From Gammaproteobacteria bacterium (GTDB lineage Bacteria > Pseudomonadota > Gammaproteobacteria > CAIRSR01): a stretch of 55,381 nucleotides of DNA. The notes beneath the pieces are model-generated. The model worked only from the letters and a program-made list of their open reading frames with translations. It did not search any database and was not told the origin of the DNA. This document shows, in pieces, positions 1 through 7,891 of this stretch. The stretch covers positions 1 through 55,381 of the forward strand of contig CAUYTY010000044.1 in assembly GCA_963575655.1 (NCBI GenBank), given 5' to 3'. Numbering within the stretch: the stretch's first letter is position 1; every line of letters starts with the position of its first letter. A program made the translations under genes and the position numbers.

Positions 1-158
1 TTGAAGTATTATCGTGCGCAACGAGAACTTTACTTGGAAAGAACCTCCAATGGCTGACAGAGCTGTTTTGTGTCCATGCTGTAAATGGGCACTGGTCTAT
101 TTTGATTCTTGCTATAATCGATTGAAAATTATACACTATTCTATCTTAAGCGGCGGAT

Positions 159-548
159 TCAACCTTGAAGTGCAACGGGTGGGTTAATCGATTGTAACTC
201 ATTATTGAACACTTCAAAAGGAGTTTTGAACCCGAGGCATTTCCGTGGCCGGTGATTTAGGAAATCCTTTGCCCTCTGGATAAGTTTTTCAGGGATGAAT
301 TTAAGACTCATCTTCTTTGGAAAGAACTGGCGGATTAGTCCATTCATATTCTCATTGGCGCCACGTTCCCAAGAGGAATATGGGTGTGCGAAATAGAACC
401 CCGCATTCAGTTCCTTGGCGATTCGTTGATGTTGAGAAAACTCCTTGCCGTTGTCGGTCGTGATAGTGTGAACATGATCAGCGAAAGGCTTGAGTAAGGA
501 AATCATCGTGTCCGCCACAACAGCGGCCTCTTTGCTAGCCACATGGGC
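159..548 (-). pseudogene. IS30-family transposase, C-terminal fragment
   Basis: The reverse-strand product carries the IS30 catalytic core region: TDNGKEFSQH with the second catalytic Asp, then HPYSSWERGANENMNGLIRQ with the catalytic Glu, and a C-terminal LNHRPRKCLGFKTPFEVF block typical of the family. IS30 transposases are usually over 300 residues. Here the N-terminal HTH region and the first catalytic Asp are missing, cut off at the family A element at 549. The open frame continues into that element, which supplies an ATG at 578 and the residues MMRRFPIRSI, so a chimeric 139-residue product is possible but should not be active. Confidence 0.9.
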
Positions 549-653
549 AATAGACCTTATCGGAAACCTCCTCATCACCCACCACAGTCAATATAAATCA
601 TGAGGTTGCGTTGTCCGGCAGAGCTAGGTAGGGGGTTTCCGATAAGGTCTATT
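549..653. mobile_element. Family A miniature inverted-repeat element, 105 bp
   Basis: The ends are perfect 20-bp inverted repeats: AATAGACCTTATCGGAAACC at 549-568 and its complement at 634-653. There is no coding capacity of its own. The repeats begin with TA, as expected for an element moved by a Tc1/mariner/IS630-type transposase (inference). Identical copies lie at 35057-35161 and 36863-36967, with a 63-bp partial copy at 34797-34859. Open frames run outward from both ends; the inverted repeat translates as RFPIRSI in each direction. Confidence 0.85.
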
Positions 654-806
654 CAACAAGCCATCAAAAATGCGGGCCATATTCTGGAATATTTACCCCC
701 TTATTCGCCAGATTTCAATCCCATCGAACATAAGTGGGCGCAATTAAAGGCGATTCGTAAAAGAGAACGCTGTACTACCGAGGAAGTCTTCGCAAATTAC
801 GCGTAA
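654..806 (+). pseudogene. IS630-family transposase, C-terminal fragment
   Basis: About 50 residues match the end of IS630 DDE transposases: AGHILEYLPPYSPDFNPIEH contains the terminal catalytic Glu, followed by the Lys/Arg-rich tail. Everything upstream, including both catalytic Asp residues, is missing. The frame is open back through the family A element to an ATG at 600. The same fragment occurs at 34904-35056 on the reverse strand. Confidence 0.85.
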
Positions 807-928
807 TCATTTTATGGTGGCTTTGCTATAGGTTACCGCGAGCCGAGTAGTGGCGTAGGCGGAAAGTAGAAACAGGAATATCAAACGTAAGGCATGTCCC
901 CCTCAATCCCTCAGCCCATCAACATCAT

Positions 929-1717
929 ATGCGAATTCCTTATTTTAGCATTATTATCCCAACCCATAATCGCCCTCAACTCCTGCGGCGTGCAATTTTG
1001 TCGCTTCGAGAAAGTAGTTTTGATGATTATGAAATCATCGTGATCTCTGATGAGAGGGCGGTGGTTTTCAATGAGATTAGCGAGTTATTGCAGTCGAGAG
1101 ATACCTTCCTGAAACGCTCGGGACCACCCGGCCCCGCCGAGAGTCGTAACCAAGGATTACGGATTGCGCGGGGACACTATGTGATGTTCCTAGATGATGA
1201 TGATGCATTTCTACCGAATTATCTGTACGACCTTTACATAGCAAGACAACAAGGTTCGCAGAATATCTTCTATACAAATTTCAGAATTGTCGAGGAAAAT
1301 CGAAATTCGTCAGAGGGGATCCTAAAAACCATTGACTACTCGGTTGCGCAAGTCGAGTCAACTCTCGTTTATGTTAAGAATTTTATTCACCCAGGAACCT
1401 TGTCATTTCCTCGAGTATCATTACTGAATCGATATCAAGACCTCAGTCTGAAAAGCCTTGAGGATTGGGATTTTCTGCTCAACGTTCTACAAGGTAGTAG
1501 CCTTGAGTACAAAAATATCCTTGGCGCAGTTATTTATAAGGATTACTTTAATTTTGGTACGCGTCGGGGAAATTGCGAACAGGCTGAAGATATCCTTGCA
1601 GCTAGTGACTATTTAACTATCTACAAAAAGTGGCCCGCGCCCACCGAGGAATTAAAAAACGAGAGAAAGAAGCTTCTTGCTTCAGGAGGTATTAATGTCC
1701 CCTTGGTATGGCTTTAA
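929..1717 (+). CDS. Family 2 glycosyltransferase
   Basis: This 262-residue protein starts with the GT-A fold signature FSIIIPTHNRPQLLRRAILS and has the nucleotide-sugar/metal-binding Asp cluster MFLDDDDAFLP near residue 92. A GPAESRNQGLRIARG segment precedes it, as usual for GT2 enzymes. No membrane segment is visible, so it should be a soluble or peripheral transferase building a surface polysaccharide or glycan; donor and acceptor cannot be told. It stands alone, with transposase remnants upstream and a decayed kinase downstream. No strong ribosome-binding site precedes the ATG. Confidence 0.85.
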   Translation: MRIPYFSIIIPTHNRPQLLRRAILSLRESSFDDYEIIVISDERAVVFNEISELLQSRDTFLKRSGPPGPAESRNQGLRIARGHYVMFLDDDDAFLPNYLYDLYIARQQGSQNIFYTNFRIVEENRNSSEGILKTIDYSVAQVESTLVYVKNFIHPGTLSFPRVSLLNRYQDLSLKSLEDWDFLLNVLQGSSLEYKNILGAVIYKDYFNFGTRRGNCEQAEDILAASDYLTIYKKWPAPTEELKNERKKLLASGGINVPLVWL

Positions 1718-1739
1718 TCTATTGGATATTATCGAGGTT

Positions 1740-2520
1740 CTTGCGTGTTGATGAGGTTTTTGTACAGAAGTTTCTGCCTGGGTGCGGAGTGCAATATTTG
1801 CGAGTTTAGCAACGAAGGCAGGATTGTCCGAATAACACACTGCCAAGGCCACCAATCGACAAGGGATAGTTATTGGATACGTCGTATAAAAATTCGGGAT
1901 GCACAGTAACCACCTCGCTAGCAATTCCTTCAATCGGAAATGTGACCAGGGAATGTGGACGCCGATGGTGCAAAATAGCCGTAATCAAAGCATCGACCAT
2001 GACCGGTTTGGTAATATCCCGGCACGCAGGCAACACCTCCGATCTTCAACCAAGGCACGGGTAGTCAATCCAATAATTGTTAGGTCTGGGGCAAGTTCTC
2101 GAATACGGTGCGTTGCTTCATAGCCATCCATTTCCAGCATCTAGATATCCATAAACACGATATCCCAAGCGTTAGCGCCATCTCGTTGGATCCGGTCCAC
2201 AGCGAGGCGCCCAAAATGCACTCCCTCCCGATGCAATATCTCGGCTGAAACCAAACGATTTATTTCATGATCCTCCACCGTCAAGATGGTACAACTAGCC
2301 AGACGTTGATTGCCTACGACAGAGACAGATGAATCCTTATCAGCAGTCTCCTCCCAATATGCTTTGAGCATCTGACATACTCGGGCGGTCGATCGAGAAG
2401 TATGCCCCTGGCAAACTTTTCTGTTCTCATCGTTATCCAGAAGACCTATCAACATTACCTTACGACCAATCGCAGTAACCCTTCATACCGCATCGACAAT
2501 CTCTCTGTGCATGCCAAGGC
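1740..2520 (-). pseudogene. Decayed hybrid histidine kinase / response-regulator remnant
   Basis: The reverse strand encodes a receiver domain in pieces. ILTVEDHEINRLVSAEILHR is the acidic-pocket start, and AWDIVFMDI is the phospho-acceptor strand. It ends at a TAG (2141-2143) exactly where the usual QMPEMDGYEAT would continue. Beyond the stop the same frame reads MLEMDGYEATHRIREL. A frameshift then moves ITKPVMVDALITAIL, the conserved Lys-Pro end of a receiver, into another frame. Further downstream, DNPAFVAKLANIAL resembles the start of an HPt domain. At least one nonsense and one frame change are needed to explain the pattern, so this is a dead gene. Confidence 0.75.
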
Positions 2521-2796
2521 AATAATTTCCCATCCATTAGAAGGGGTGGGGTGAACTGTTGCTTTCATCCTCCTCCAACGACAGGATGCGCCTCTCTGCG
2601 AGTGGGTTAGTGAAATATTCACCCTTGTCCATACAACATTTGACTGAGATATTACGCCACGCTACCGCGTAGCTAGATTGACGAACGATCCAACCAAAAA
2701 CCTACCATCACCGTAAACTTATACAGATAACAATCTTGCTTAGACTTTGCGTTGCGTGATTGTTGTTGAGGCTTTAATCAAAAGAGGCGATGCCAA
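2461..2796. other. Intergenic region upstream of the chemoreceptor
   Basis: The first ~60 bases read as further reverse-strand remnant of the decayed kinase. The rest is AT-rich and holds no convincing gene. The last bases carry an AGAGGCG ribosome-binding site for the chemoreceptor gene. Confidence 0.4.
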
Positions 2797-5397
2797 ATGA
2801 AGTTTTCAAGTAACTTTCACAACCTGAAAATCAGCATTAAAATCGGTCTTGGATTTTGTTTAGTGGTCGTTTTGTTTCTGGGGGTGATCGCGCAATATCA
2901 TACGACGCTAACCAGAACACTAACGATCTTTCAAGAAGAAATTCTTGGATGGAAGGAGGTTGAAAAATCAGACGCATTTGAATTACAGATTCTGATGCTA
3001 CAGGCACGACGCGCAGAAAAAGATTTTCTGCTACGCAAGGATCAAAAATATATTGACGCGGTTAAAGGAAGCGTCACCGCCATTCAGCAGACTACCGGCA
3101 AGATATTGGAAGCCGCTCAGAAGCACAACGATACATCAAGCGCCACCATTGGTAGCGAGATCAAGAAGAATATCGAGACCTATCTATCTTCATTTCTTGA
3201 TCTGGCTCAACGTGAAGTGGAAAAAGGGCTAGATCATAAATCTGGACTTCAAGGAAAATTCCGGGAAAGTGCCCACAACATGGAACAGGCGATTAAACGT
3301 TATGATACTGAAGAGATCTATGTCGTTCTTCTTAGAATGTGGCGAGCAGAAAAGGATTATCGGCTCCAGAGAGAAGAAAAGTACATTCATTTCATTGAAC
3401 AACAGGCTAAACTACTTTCTAATAGCATCAATGAGTCAGTGCTCCCCGCCGAATTCAAAAAGGAACTTGGCACAAAGGCAGATCAGTATCTTACCAACCT
3501 CAGAGAATTTGCGAAACAAACATCAAATAAAACCATGGTGACTGTCGACAGATTAAGTGATATCGCCTCCGATATCGAAGACGCCCTAAAAAATCACTAT
3601 GTTTCTGGATTATCTGATCTGTACCTTAGGATCCGAAAAGATGAAAAGGACTATCTAATGCGCGGAGATGAAGAATATGTTGTCAGCGTAACCAAAAAAT
3701 TAGATACCCTGCGCCAGAATATTGCTACTTCCGAAATCTCCAGTAGCGATAAAGCCGCAATAGTTGATAGCGCAAATTACTATCAACAATTCTTTCTTGC
3801 CATGGTAACCCAGAATAAAGAAATTGCCAGGGTCACGGAAAAGATGCGTGCGGCCGTCCATGCGGTAGAGCCACTCATCGACAGGATCGTCAAAGAGGCA
3901 TCTACGGACATGGTAGATATTTCTACGGAGACCCATACGACCGTCCAACATAATATCAATCTGGCCATGCAAATCAGTGGAATCGTTTTCCTGTTGAGTA
4001 TTTTCTTTTCGTGGTTCATTAGTCGAATCATTGCTGCACCGATGAGTAAAGGAGTAACCTTTGCCGAAAGAGTGGCGGATGGTGACCTGACGGCGACCAT
4101 CGAACTCGATCAAAAAGATGAGATGGGGCAGTTTGTTGAGGCCTTACGCGCTATGGTTACCAAATTAAGGGAGGTGGTAGGACATATTCGTTCCATTGCG
4201 GGGTCTGTATCTAGCGCTGCGGTACAATTTTCGTCCACCGCACAATCCTTATCCCAATCAAATTCTGAGCAGGCTGCAAGTGTCGAGGAAACCTCGGCCT
4301 CGTTGGAGCAGATGTCGGCAGCCATCGGGCAGAATTCAGACAATGCTTCGACTACCGAATCGGTAGCAATGAAATCGGCCAAGGATGCACTGGCCAGCGG
4401 TAAAGCAGTAGCAGAGACCGTCGATGCGATGCGTCGAATCGCGGAGCGCATTGGATTTATCGAAGATATCGCCTACAAAACCAACTTGCTGGCGCTAAAT
4501 GCGGCGATCGAAGCCGCACGAGCAGGTGAACACGGTAAGGGATTTGCCGTAGTAGCCGCAGAAGTACGTAAACTCGCCGAGAACAGTCAAATAGCGGCCA
4601 GGGAGATCAGCACCCTATCGCACTCCAGTGTCACGGTGGCGGAGCGAGCAGGAGGATTATTAGCCGCACTGGTGCCAGGAATCGAAAAGACTTCTGAGTT
4701 GGTACAAGAAATTGCAGCGGCGTCCCGAGAACAGACAAATGGTGTGGCCCAGGTTAATGCTGCAATGATGCAGGTAGATCAGGCGGTACAACAAAATGCT
4801 GCGGCTGCCGAGGAATTAGCGGCTACCGCAAAGGAGGTAACGGATCAGGCCGAACAACTCAATCAATTGGTGGCGTTCTTCAGTATTGGAGGAGATGTCG
4901 CTATTACTTCAGCCTTGAGCCAACCGCAAGGAAGAAGGAAACAAACCTTGCCTGTCTCTATCCTCAGCCAGAGGAAAAATCTACCCGCTATACGGATATC
5001 AGCACCCACTTTCGGCGTTACCTCTAGCATTGTTCAAGACACACACAAAATATCTCGTCTCGATTTTTCCGCTGCTCGTGATGCGCATATCGCTTGGCGT
5101 GGTCGGCTACGAGCCTTTTTAGATGGACGGAAGACCCTTAATTTACAAGAAGTTAGTTCCCCCCACGCGTGCCAACTCGGACATTGGCTCTATAGCGAGG
5201 GACTCACTAAATACAAACATCTGCCCACCATGGTGGAATTGGAGAAGAGCCATACTATTCTGCATGCTTCCATTCGAAAGGTGATTCAGTTCAAAGAAAA
5301 CCATGATAACGCAAGCGCAGAGATCGAGTACCTCCAGTTTCATAATCTATCCGGCCAAGTGATTTCTTTGCTAGATAAACTAGAACACGCTGTTTGA
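2797..5397 (+). CDS. Methyl-accepting chemotaxis protein with HBM-like sensor and C-terminal CZB domain
   Basis: An 866-residue chemoreceptor. TM1 lies near residues 14-33 and TM2 near 390-412, enclosing a ~355-residue periplasmic helical domain. That domain has three repeats of an E/DKD(F/Y)-x-R motif ([10 protein letters not shown] near 71, [10 protein letters not shown] near 180, [10 protein letters not shown] near 277), which suggests a helical bimodular-type sensor. HAMP follows TM2. The signalling tip near residue 555 ([20 protein letters not shown]) should contact CheA/CheW. The C-terminus is a chemoreceptor zinc-binding domain with expected ligands in AHIAW (~763), HACQLGHW (~790) and [15 protein letters not shown] precedes the ATG. 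CZB domains have been linked to zinc and oxidant sensing, so a redox or metal input in the cytoplasm is plausible. Confidence 0.93.
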   Translation: MKFSSNFHNLKISIKIGLGFCLVVVLFLGVIAQYHTTLTRTLTIFQEEILGWKEVEKSDAFELQILMLQARRAEKDFLLRKDQKYIDAVKGSVTAIQQTTGKILEAAQKHNDTSSATIGSEIKKNIETYLSSFLDLAQREVEKGLDHKSGLQGKFRESAHNMEQAIKRYDTEEIYVVLLRMWRAEKDYRLQREEKYIHFIEQQAKLLSNSINESVLPAEFKKELGTKADQYLTNLREFAKQTSNKTMVTVDRLSDIASDIEDALKNHYVSGLSDLYLRIRKDEKDYLMRGDEEYVVSVTKKLDTLRQNIATSEISSSDKAAIVDSANYYQQFFLAMVTQNKEIARVTEKMRAAVHAVEPLIDRIVKEASTDMVDISTETHTTVQHNINLAMQISGIVFLLSIFFSWFISRIIAAPMSKGVTFAERVADGDLTATIELDQKDEMGQFVEALRAMVTKLREVVGHIRSIAGSVSSAAVQFSSTAQSLSQSNSEQAASVEETSASLEQMSAAIGQNSDNASTTESVAMKSAKDALASGKAVAETVDAMRRIAERIGFIEDIAYKTNLLALNAAIEAARAGEHGKGFAVVAAEVRKLAENSQIAAREISTLSHSSVTVAERAGGLLAALVPGIEKTSELVQEIAAASREQTNGVAQVNAAMMQVDQAVQQNAAAAEELAATAKEVTDQAEQLNQLVAFFSIGGDVAITSALSQPQGRRKQTLPVSILSQRKNLPAIRISAPTFGVTSSIVQDTHKISRLDFSAARDAHIAWRGRLRAFLDGRKTLNLQEVSSPHACQLGHWLYSEGLTKYKHLPTMVELEKSHTILHASIRKVIQFKENHDNASAEIEYLQFHNLSGQVISLLDKLEHAV

Positions 5398-5540
5398 TCT
5401 TAACGTTTTTGGTGGTAAACGTATCTCGAGGCTGAAACAGCATCCAGATGGAATTTTCCTGTTGATGCCATTCCTTCGTGGCTATTTCTAGTCGAGGCAC
5501 GCAAACCACGGTATGCGTCCACCATCAGAAACGTTAGCAC

Positions 5541-5568
5541 AAAAAAAGCGCCCTTAATTTCGGGCGCT
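5541..5568 (-). terminator. Rho-independent terminator of the DsrC-like gene
   Basis: On the reverse strand AGCGCCC pairs with GGGCGCT across an 8-base loop, followed directly by seven T residues. It lies about 50 bases past the stop of the reverse-strand gene ending at 5616. The forward direction has the A tract on the wrong side, so it does not obviously serve the chemoreceptor. Confidence 0.8.
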
Positions 5569-5615
5569 AAATATTGTGGATAGACAGAGGAATGCGACTC
5601 ACGGATTGGATCTTT

Positions 5616-5984
5616 TTACTGGACAGTACCAAACGATTTATCGATAGCGCCGCAAGGCGGGGTTAGGCCAGCTATCCGACAACCCTGGGCGACCGGGCCA
5701 CCGGGGAATAATTCATACAGATAACGAAGGCCCCCCTTGTTATGAAACTCGCTATCCAGGAAGTCATGAAGCTGACGTCCTCGAGGAGGAGTGATGCATG
5801 TAAGACATTCCTGGAGAATTCTCACCACTTCCCAATGATCATCACCAAGGATTATCCCTTCTTCCTGAGCACATCGCTCGGCATCCTCGGTGTTCCATTC
5901 TAGAGGTGCCCAGGGGAAGTGAGGGTCTTTTACGAAGGGAAGGATTACCTCCTGCATAAACATTTGTGGCATATGCATAGACAT
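5616..5984 (-). CDS. DsrC/TusE-family sulfur carrier-like protein with altered C-terminal arm
   Basis: A 122-residue protein of the DsrC/TusE family, which carries sulfur as persulfide or trisulfide on C-terminal cysteines. Family marks are FPWAPLEWNTEDAERCAQEE, HWEVVRILQE and GGLRYLYELFPGGPVAQGCR. The start is the ATG at 5984, preceded by AAGGAG eight bases upstream; an upstream in-frame ATG (6008) lacks such a site. The arm is odd. Canonical DsrC has two cysteines ten residues apart with the second penultimate. Here Cys102 and Cys111 are eight apart and 11 residues follow the second. It may be a regulatory DsrC paralogue rather than the DsrAB partner. It has its own terminator and an unusually long duplicated leader upstream. 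Confidence 0.82.
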   Translation of the reverse strand: MSMHMPQMFMQEVILPFVKDPHFPWAPLEWNTEDAERCAQEEGIILGDDHWEVVRILQECLTCITPPRGRQLHDFLDSEFHNKGGLRYLYELFPGGPVAQGCRIAGLTPPCGAIDKSFGTVQ

Positions 5985-5990
5985 CGTGCG

Positions 5991-6416
5991 ATCTCCTTGA
6001 AGGAGCACCGGGAGTGCCCCCCCCCCCAGTCCGGTTGCGTAATGTAATGGAGCAGAGGACGCGAGAGCTATTCTGAAGCCGCTGTCATTGAGGTTCAGTC
6101 TGCCCGCCGGCCTTTGACATTTCTGTAAAAATGCCGGTCTTTCCCGGCTGTCAACCCGTAAGGGTAACTTGGCTTACGCCAGTTAAGGTCTCCTCGCCCA
6201 GAGCAGGAAGGTCGTTCAGACTAAGGATTGGGTCTTGTACCGTCTCGACCGTCATTCCTTTCGTCGTCAGAGCCTGGGACTGGAGAAGCATCCCAGGGTG
6301 ACTCGCTTTCGATTCACTTCTTGTCGGCTACCTTTCGACGGGCTGGTTGAGTCTCAAAATTTTCAACCAGCGGAATGGATTCCGCTAGATTGAAAAGTTA
6401 GGCGGTGACTCAACAC
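5991..6416 (-). ncRNA. Candidate structured leader RNA, copy A
   Basis: A ~425-bp non-coding segment directly upstream of the DsrC-like gene, repeated with roughly 90% identity at 7011-7435 ahead of an unrelated gene. Read on the reverse strand it forms many hairpins: GTTGAGTC/GACTCAAC enclosing an AGCGGAAT/ATTCCGCT stem, a GAAA-capped stem near 6340, CCTGGGA/TCCCAGG, GGC-GTAA-GCC and GCCGG/CCGGC. Differences between copies often keep pairing. No frame is kept open in both copies. It resembles no riboswitch class I recognise. It could be a 5' UTR regulator, a stand-alone RNA or a mobile RNA element. Confidence 0.5.
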
Positions 6417-6788
6417 AATCGTTGGATAATAAACCTCACCAGAACATTTAAAACCTCCCCCTCCCAACTCTTTCCTTTATTTCGGGAGAAAATCCCGGAA
6501 TGACGATCAACTCTTTGTAGGTAGCAACTTTAGTTGGGAGAAGAAGCCGAGGGGAGGAGCTCTAGCGGTAAGATTTAGCAGACACTATCGAAAACTTCTC
6601 TGCACCTACTCTGGATTATCGGATTAAATGGCGTTACCTGGATGTTTCCGATAAGGTCTAATGGATGGATTCATCGGACGCATAAGAAAATTCTGGTGAA
6701 CGAATGACTTTATTTTCTTGAGGCGGCCGCTGTAGTACAGTTTTGACAGACTGTTCAGAGATGATATTAGCTGTATCACTATTAGTGA
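6417..6788. other. Intergenic region with decayed miniature-element ends
   Basis: No gene is seen here. It contains a TTCGGGAGAAAATCCCGGAA hairpin (6481-6500), a solitary family B end TAGGTAGCAACTTTAGTT (6518-6535) and a decayed family A element. Confidence 0.45.
6577..6660. mobile_element. Decayed family A element
   Basis: The right end GTTTCCGATAAGGTCTA (6644-6660) matches the family A inverted repeat exactly. The left end GACACTATCGAAAAC (6581-6595) is a degenerate match to GACATTATCGGAAAC. About 84 bp long, no coding capacity. Confidence 0.5.
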
Positions 6789-7004
6789 CTAACCTTCGGC
6801 CACGTAGTCGTCGCTGCTGGATCCCCGAATAACCTTCCGGTCATCAGTATCGTTCATCTCTGCAAGGAAGATCTTGCGGTTAGCCTCTGTCTCAAAAAAG
6901 ACTTCCACGCCATGCTCACCGTCGCCCATGTAGGCGCAAGGATGCATGCTCGGGTTAGGGACATCCCGTTGGCTGATGGGGTCGGTTGTTGTACGTGTGT
7001 TCAT
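6789..7004 (-). CDS. Small acidic protein of unknown function (71 aa)
   Basis: I do not recognise this protein. It is acidic and contains HPCAYMGDGEHGVEVFFET and a C-terminal run of Asp/Ser. There is no signal peptide, membrane segment or clear domain. The reason to believe it is context: its ATG follows a GAGG ribosome-binding site and is preceded by the same ~425-bp leader as the DsrC-like gene. The frame starts just where the repeat ends. No terminator is evident after it. Confidence 0.5.
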   Translation of the reverse strand: MNTRTTTDPISQRDVPNPSMHPCAYMGDGEHGVEVFFETEANRKIFLAEMNDTDDRKVIRGSSSDDYVAEG

Positions 7005-7010
7005 GCGATT

Positions 7011-7435
7011 ATCCTCGAAGGAGCACCGGGATTGCGACGCCCCCCCAGTCCGGTTGCGTAATGCAACAGAGCAGAGGACGCGAGGGAAATTCTGAAGCCG
7101 CTGCCATTGAGGTTCAGCCAGCCCGCCGTCCTTTGACGTTTCTGTAAAAATGCCGGTCTTTCCCGGCTGTCAACCCGTAAGGGTAACTTGGCTTACGCCA
7201 GTAAAGGTCTCCTCGCCCAGAACAAGAAGGTCGGTCAGACTAAGGATTGGGTCTTATACCGTCTCGACCGTCATTCCTTTCGTCGTCAGAGCCTGGGACT
7301 GGAGAAGCATCCCAGGGTGACTCGCTTTCGCTTCACTTCTTGTCGGCTGCCTTTCGGCGGACTGGTTGAGTCTCAAAATTTTCACCCAGCGGAATGGATT
7401 CCGCTAGGTTGAAAAGTTAGGCGGCGACTCAACAC
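7011..7435 (-). ncRNA. Candidate structured leader RNA, copy B
   Basis: The second copy of the hairpin-rich leader, upstream of the 71-residue gene. A TTG-initiated forward frame exists across it (7188-7412) but is broken by TAA at the matching place in copy A, which argues against coding. Compatible changes relative to copy A include GCC-GAAA-GGC here against GTC-GAAA-GGT in A. In the AGCGGAAT hairpin, a C-G pair here replaces a U-G pair in A. Confidence 0.5.
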
Positions 7436-7891
7436 CCATTCGTTAGTAAAGTCTGAGTATAGTGCAATGCTAGAAAACTTGATCGATTTGGGTACCCCCA
7501 CCCATTGTCGTTAAAACGGATTCTGGAAAATTTTGTTATGAAGCGAGACTAAGATGACCTTCGTCGGCCCTGTCGAGCGGCAACCAAGCCTCTTGAAAGC
7601 GGTACAAGGCCGTTTGTTAGGGTGGCGGAGAACGAAACAATGCGCAATCCGCCTCGAAATACCATTTAGTACGCGACTTTACGTGGGAGGGGTAGAGAGA
7701 CACGGGGATTCCTAACCAGCCGCTGCTCTGAAGCATGGTTTTCATAGCGATTTTCCGATATAACCAACCCTGCCTGTCGTCCTGTACAATCTTTTCTCCC
7801 CTGCTACTAGGATGATATTTTTAGTTCATCCTGTAGTTCCGTTGCTGGTACCCCTCTCTGTGCTTGATCCGTTGCTTGAGCGAAGGCTGGT
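7436..7891. other. Intergenic region upstream of the hybrid kinase
   Basis: About 456 bp without a credible gene or repeat. It should hold the promoter of the reverse-strand leader (copy B) and that of the forward hybrid kinase, but no promoter stands out. Confidence 0.35.

Larger units (their letters stand above)
152..830. mobile_element. Compound remnant: IS30 fragment + 105-bp family A element + IS630 fragment (copy 1)
   Basis: This 679-bp block recurs in reverse orientation at 34880-35558, with no difference seen by eye. It consists of the 3' part of an IS30-family transposase gene, a 105-bp inverted-repeat element (549-653) and the 3' end of an IS630-family transposase gene. The first 502 bp (152-653) occur a third time at 36863-37364. 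Identity across copies points to recent duplication of the fused block rather than independent insertions. Confidence 0.85.

Noticed and set aside
1-54. 3' end of a gene entering from outside (LKYYRAQRELYLERTSNG then TGA)
   Set aside because: Too short to recognise; kept only as a possibility.
7188-7412. Forward TTG-initiated frame across the leader repeat (74 codons)
   Set aside because: The matching position in the other copy has TAA, and no ribosome-binding site precedes it. The repeat is better explained as non-coding.
5991-7435. Group I/II intron, RNase P, tmRNA or HEARO-type RNA as explanation of the leader
   Set aside because: No intron-encoded protein, domain V-like hairpin, RNase P core or IscB/IsrB-type gene is present; similarity to these RNAs was not seen.
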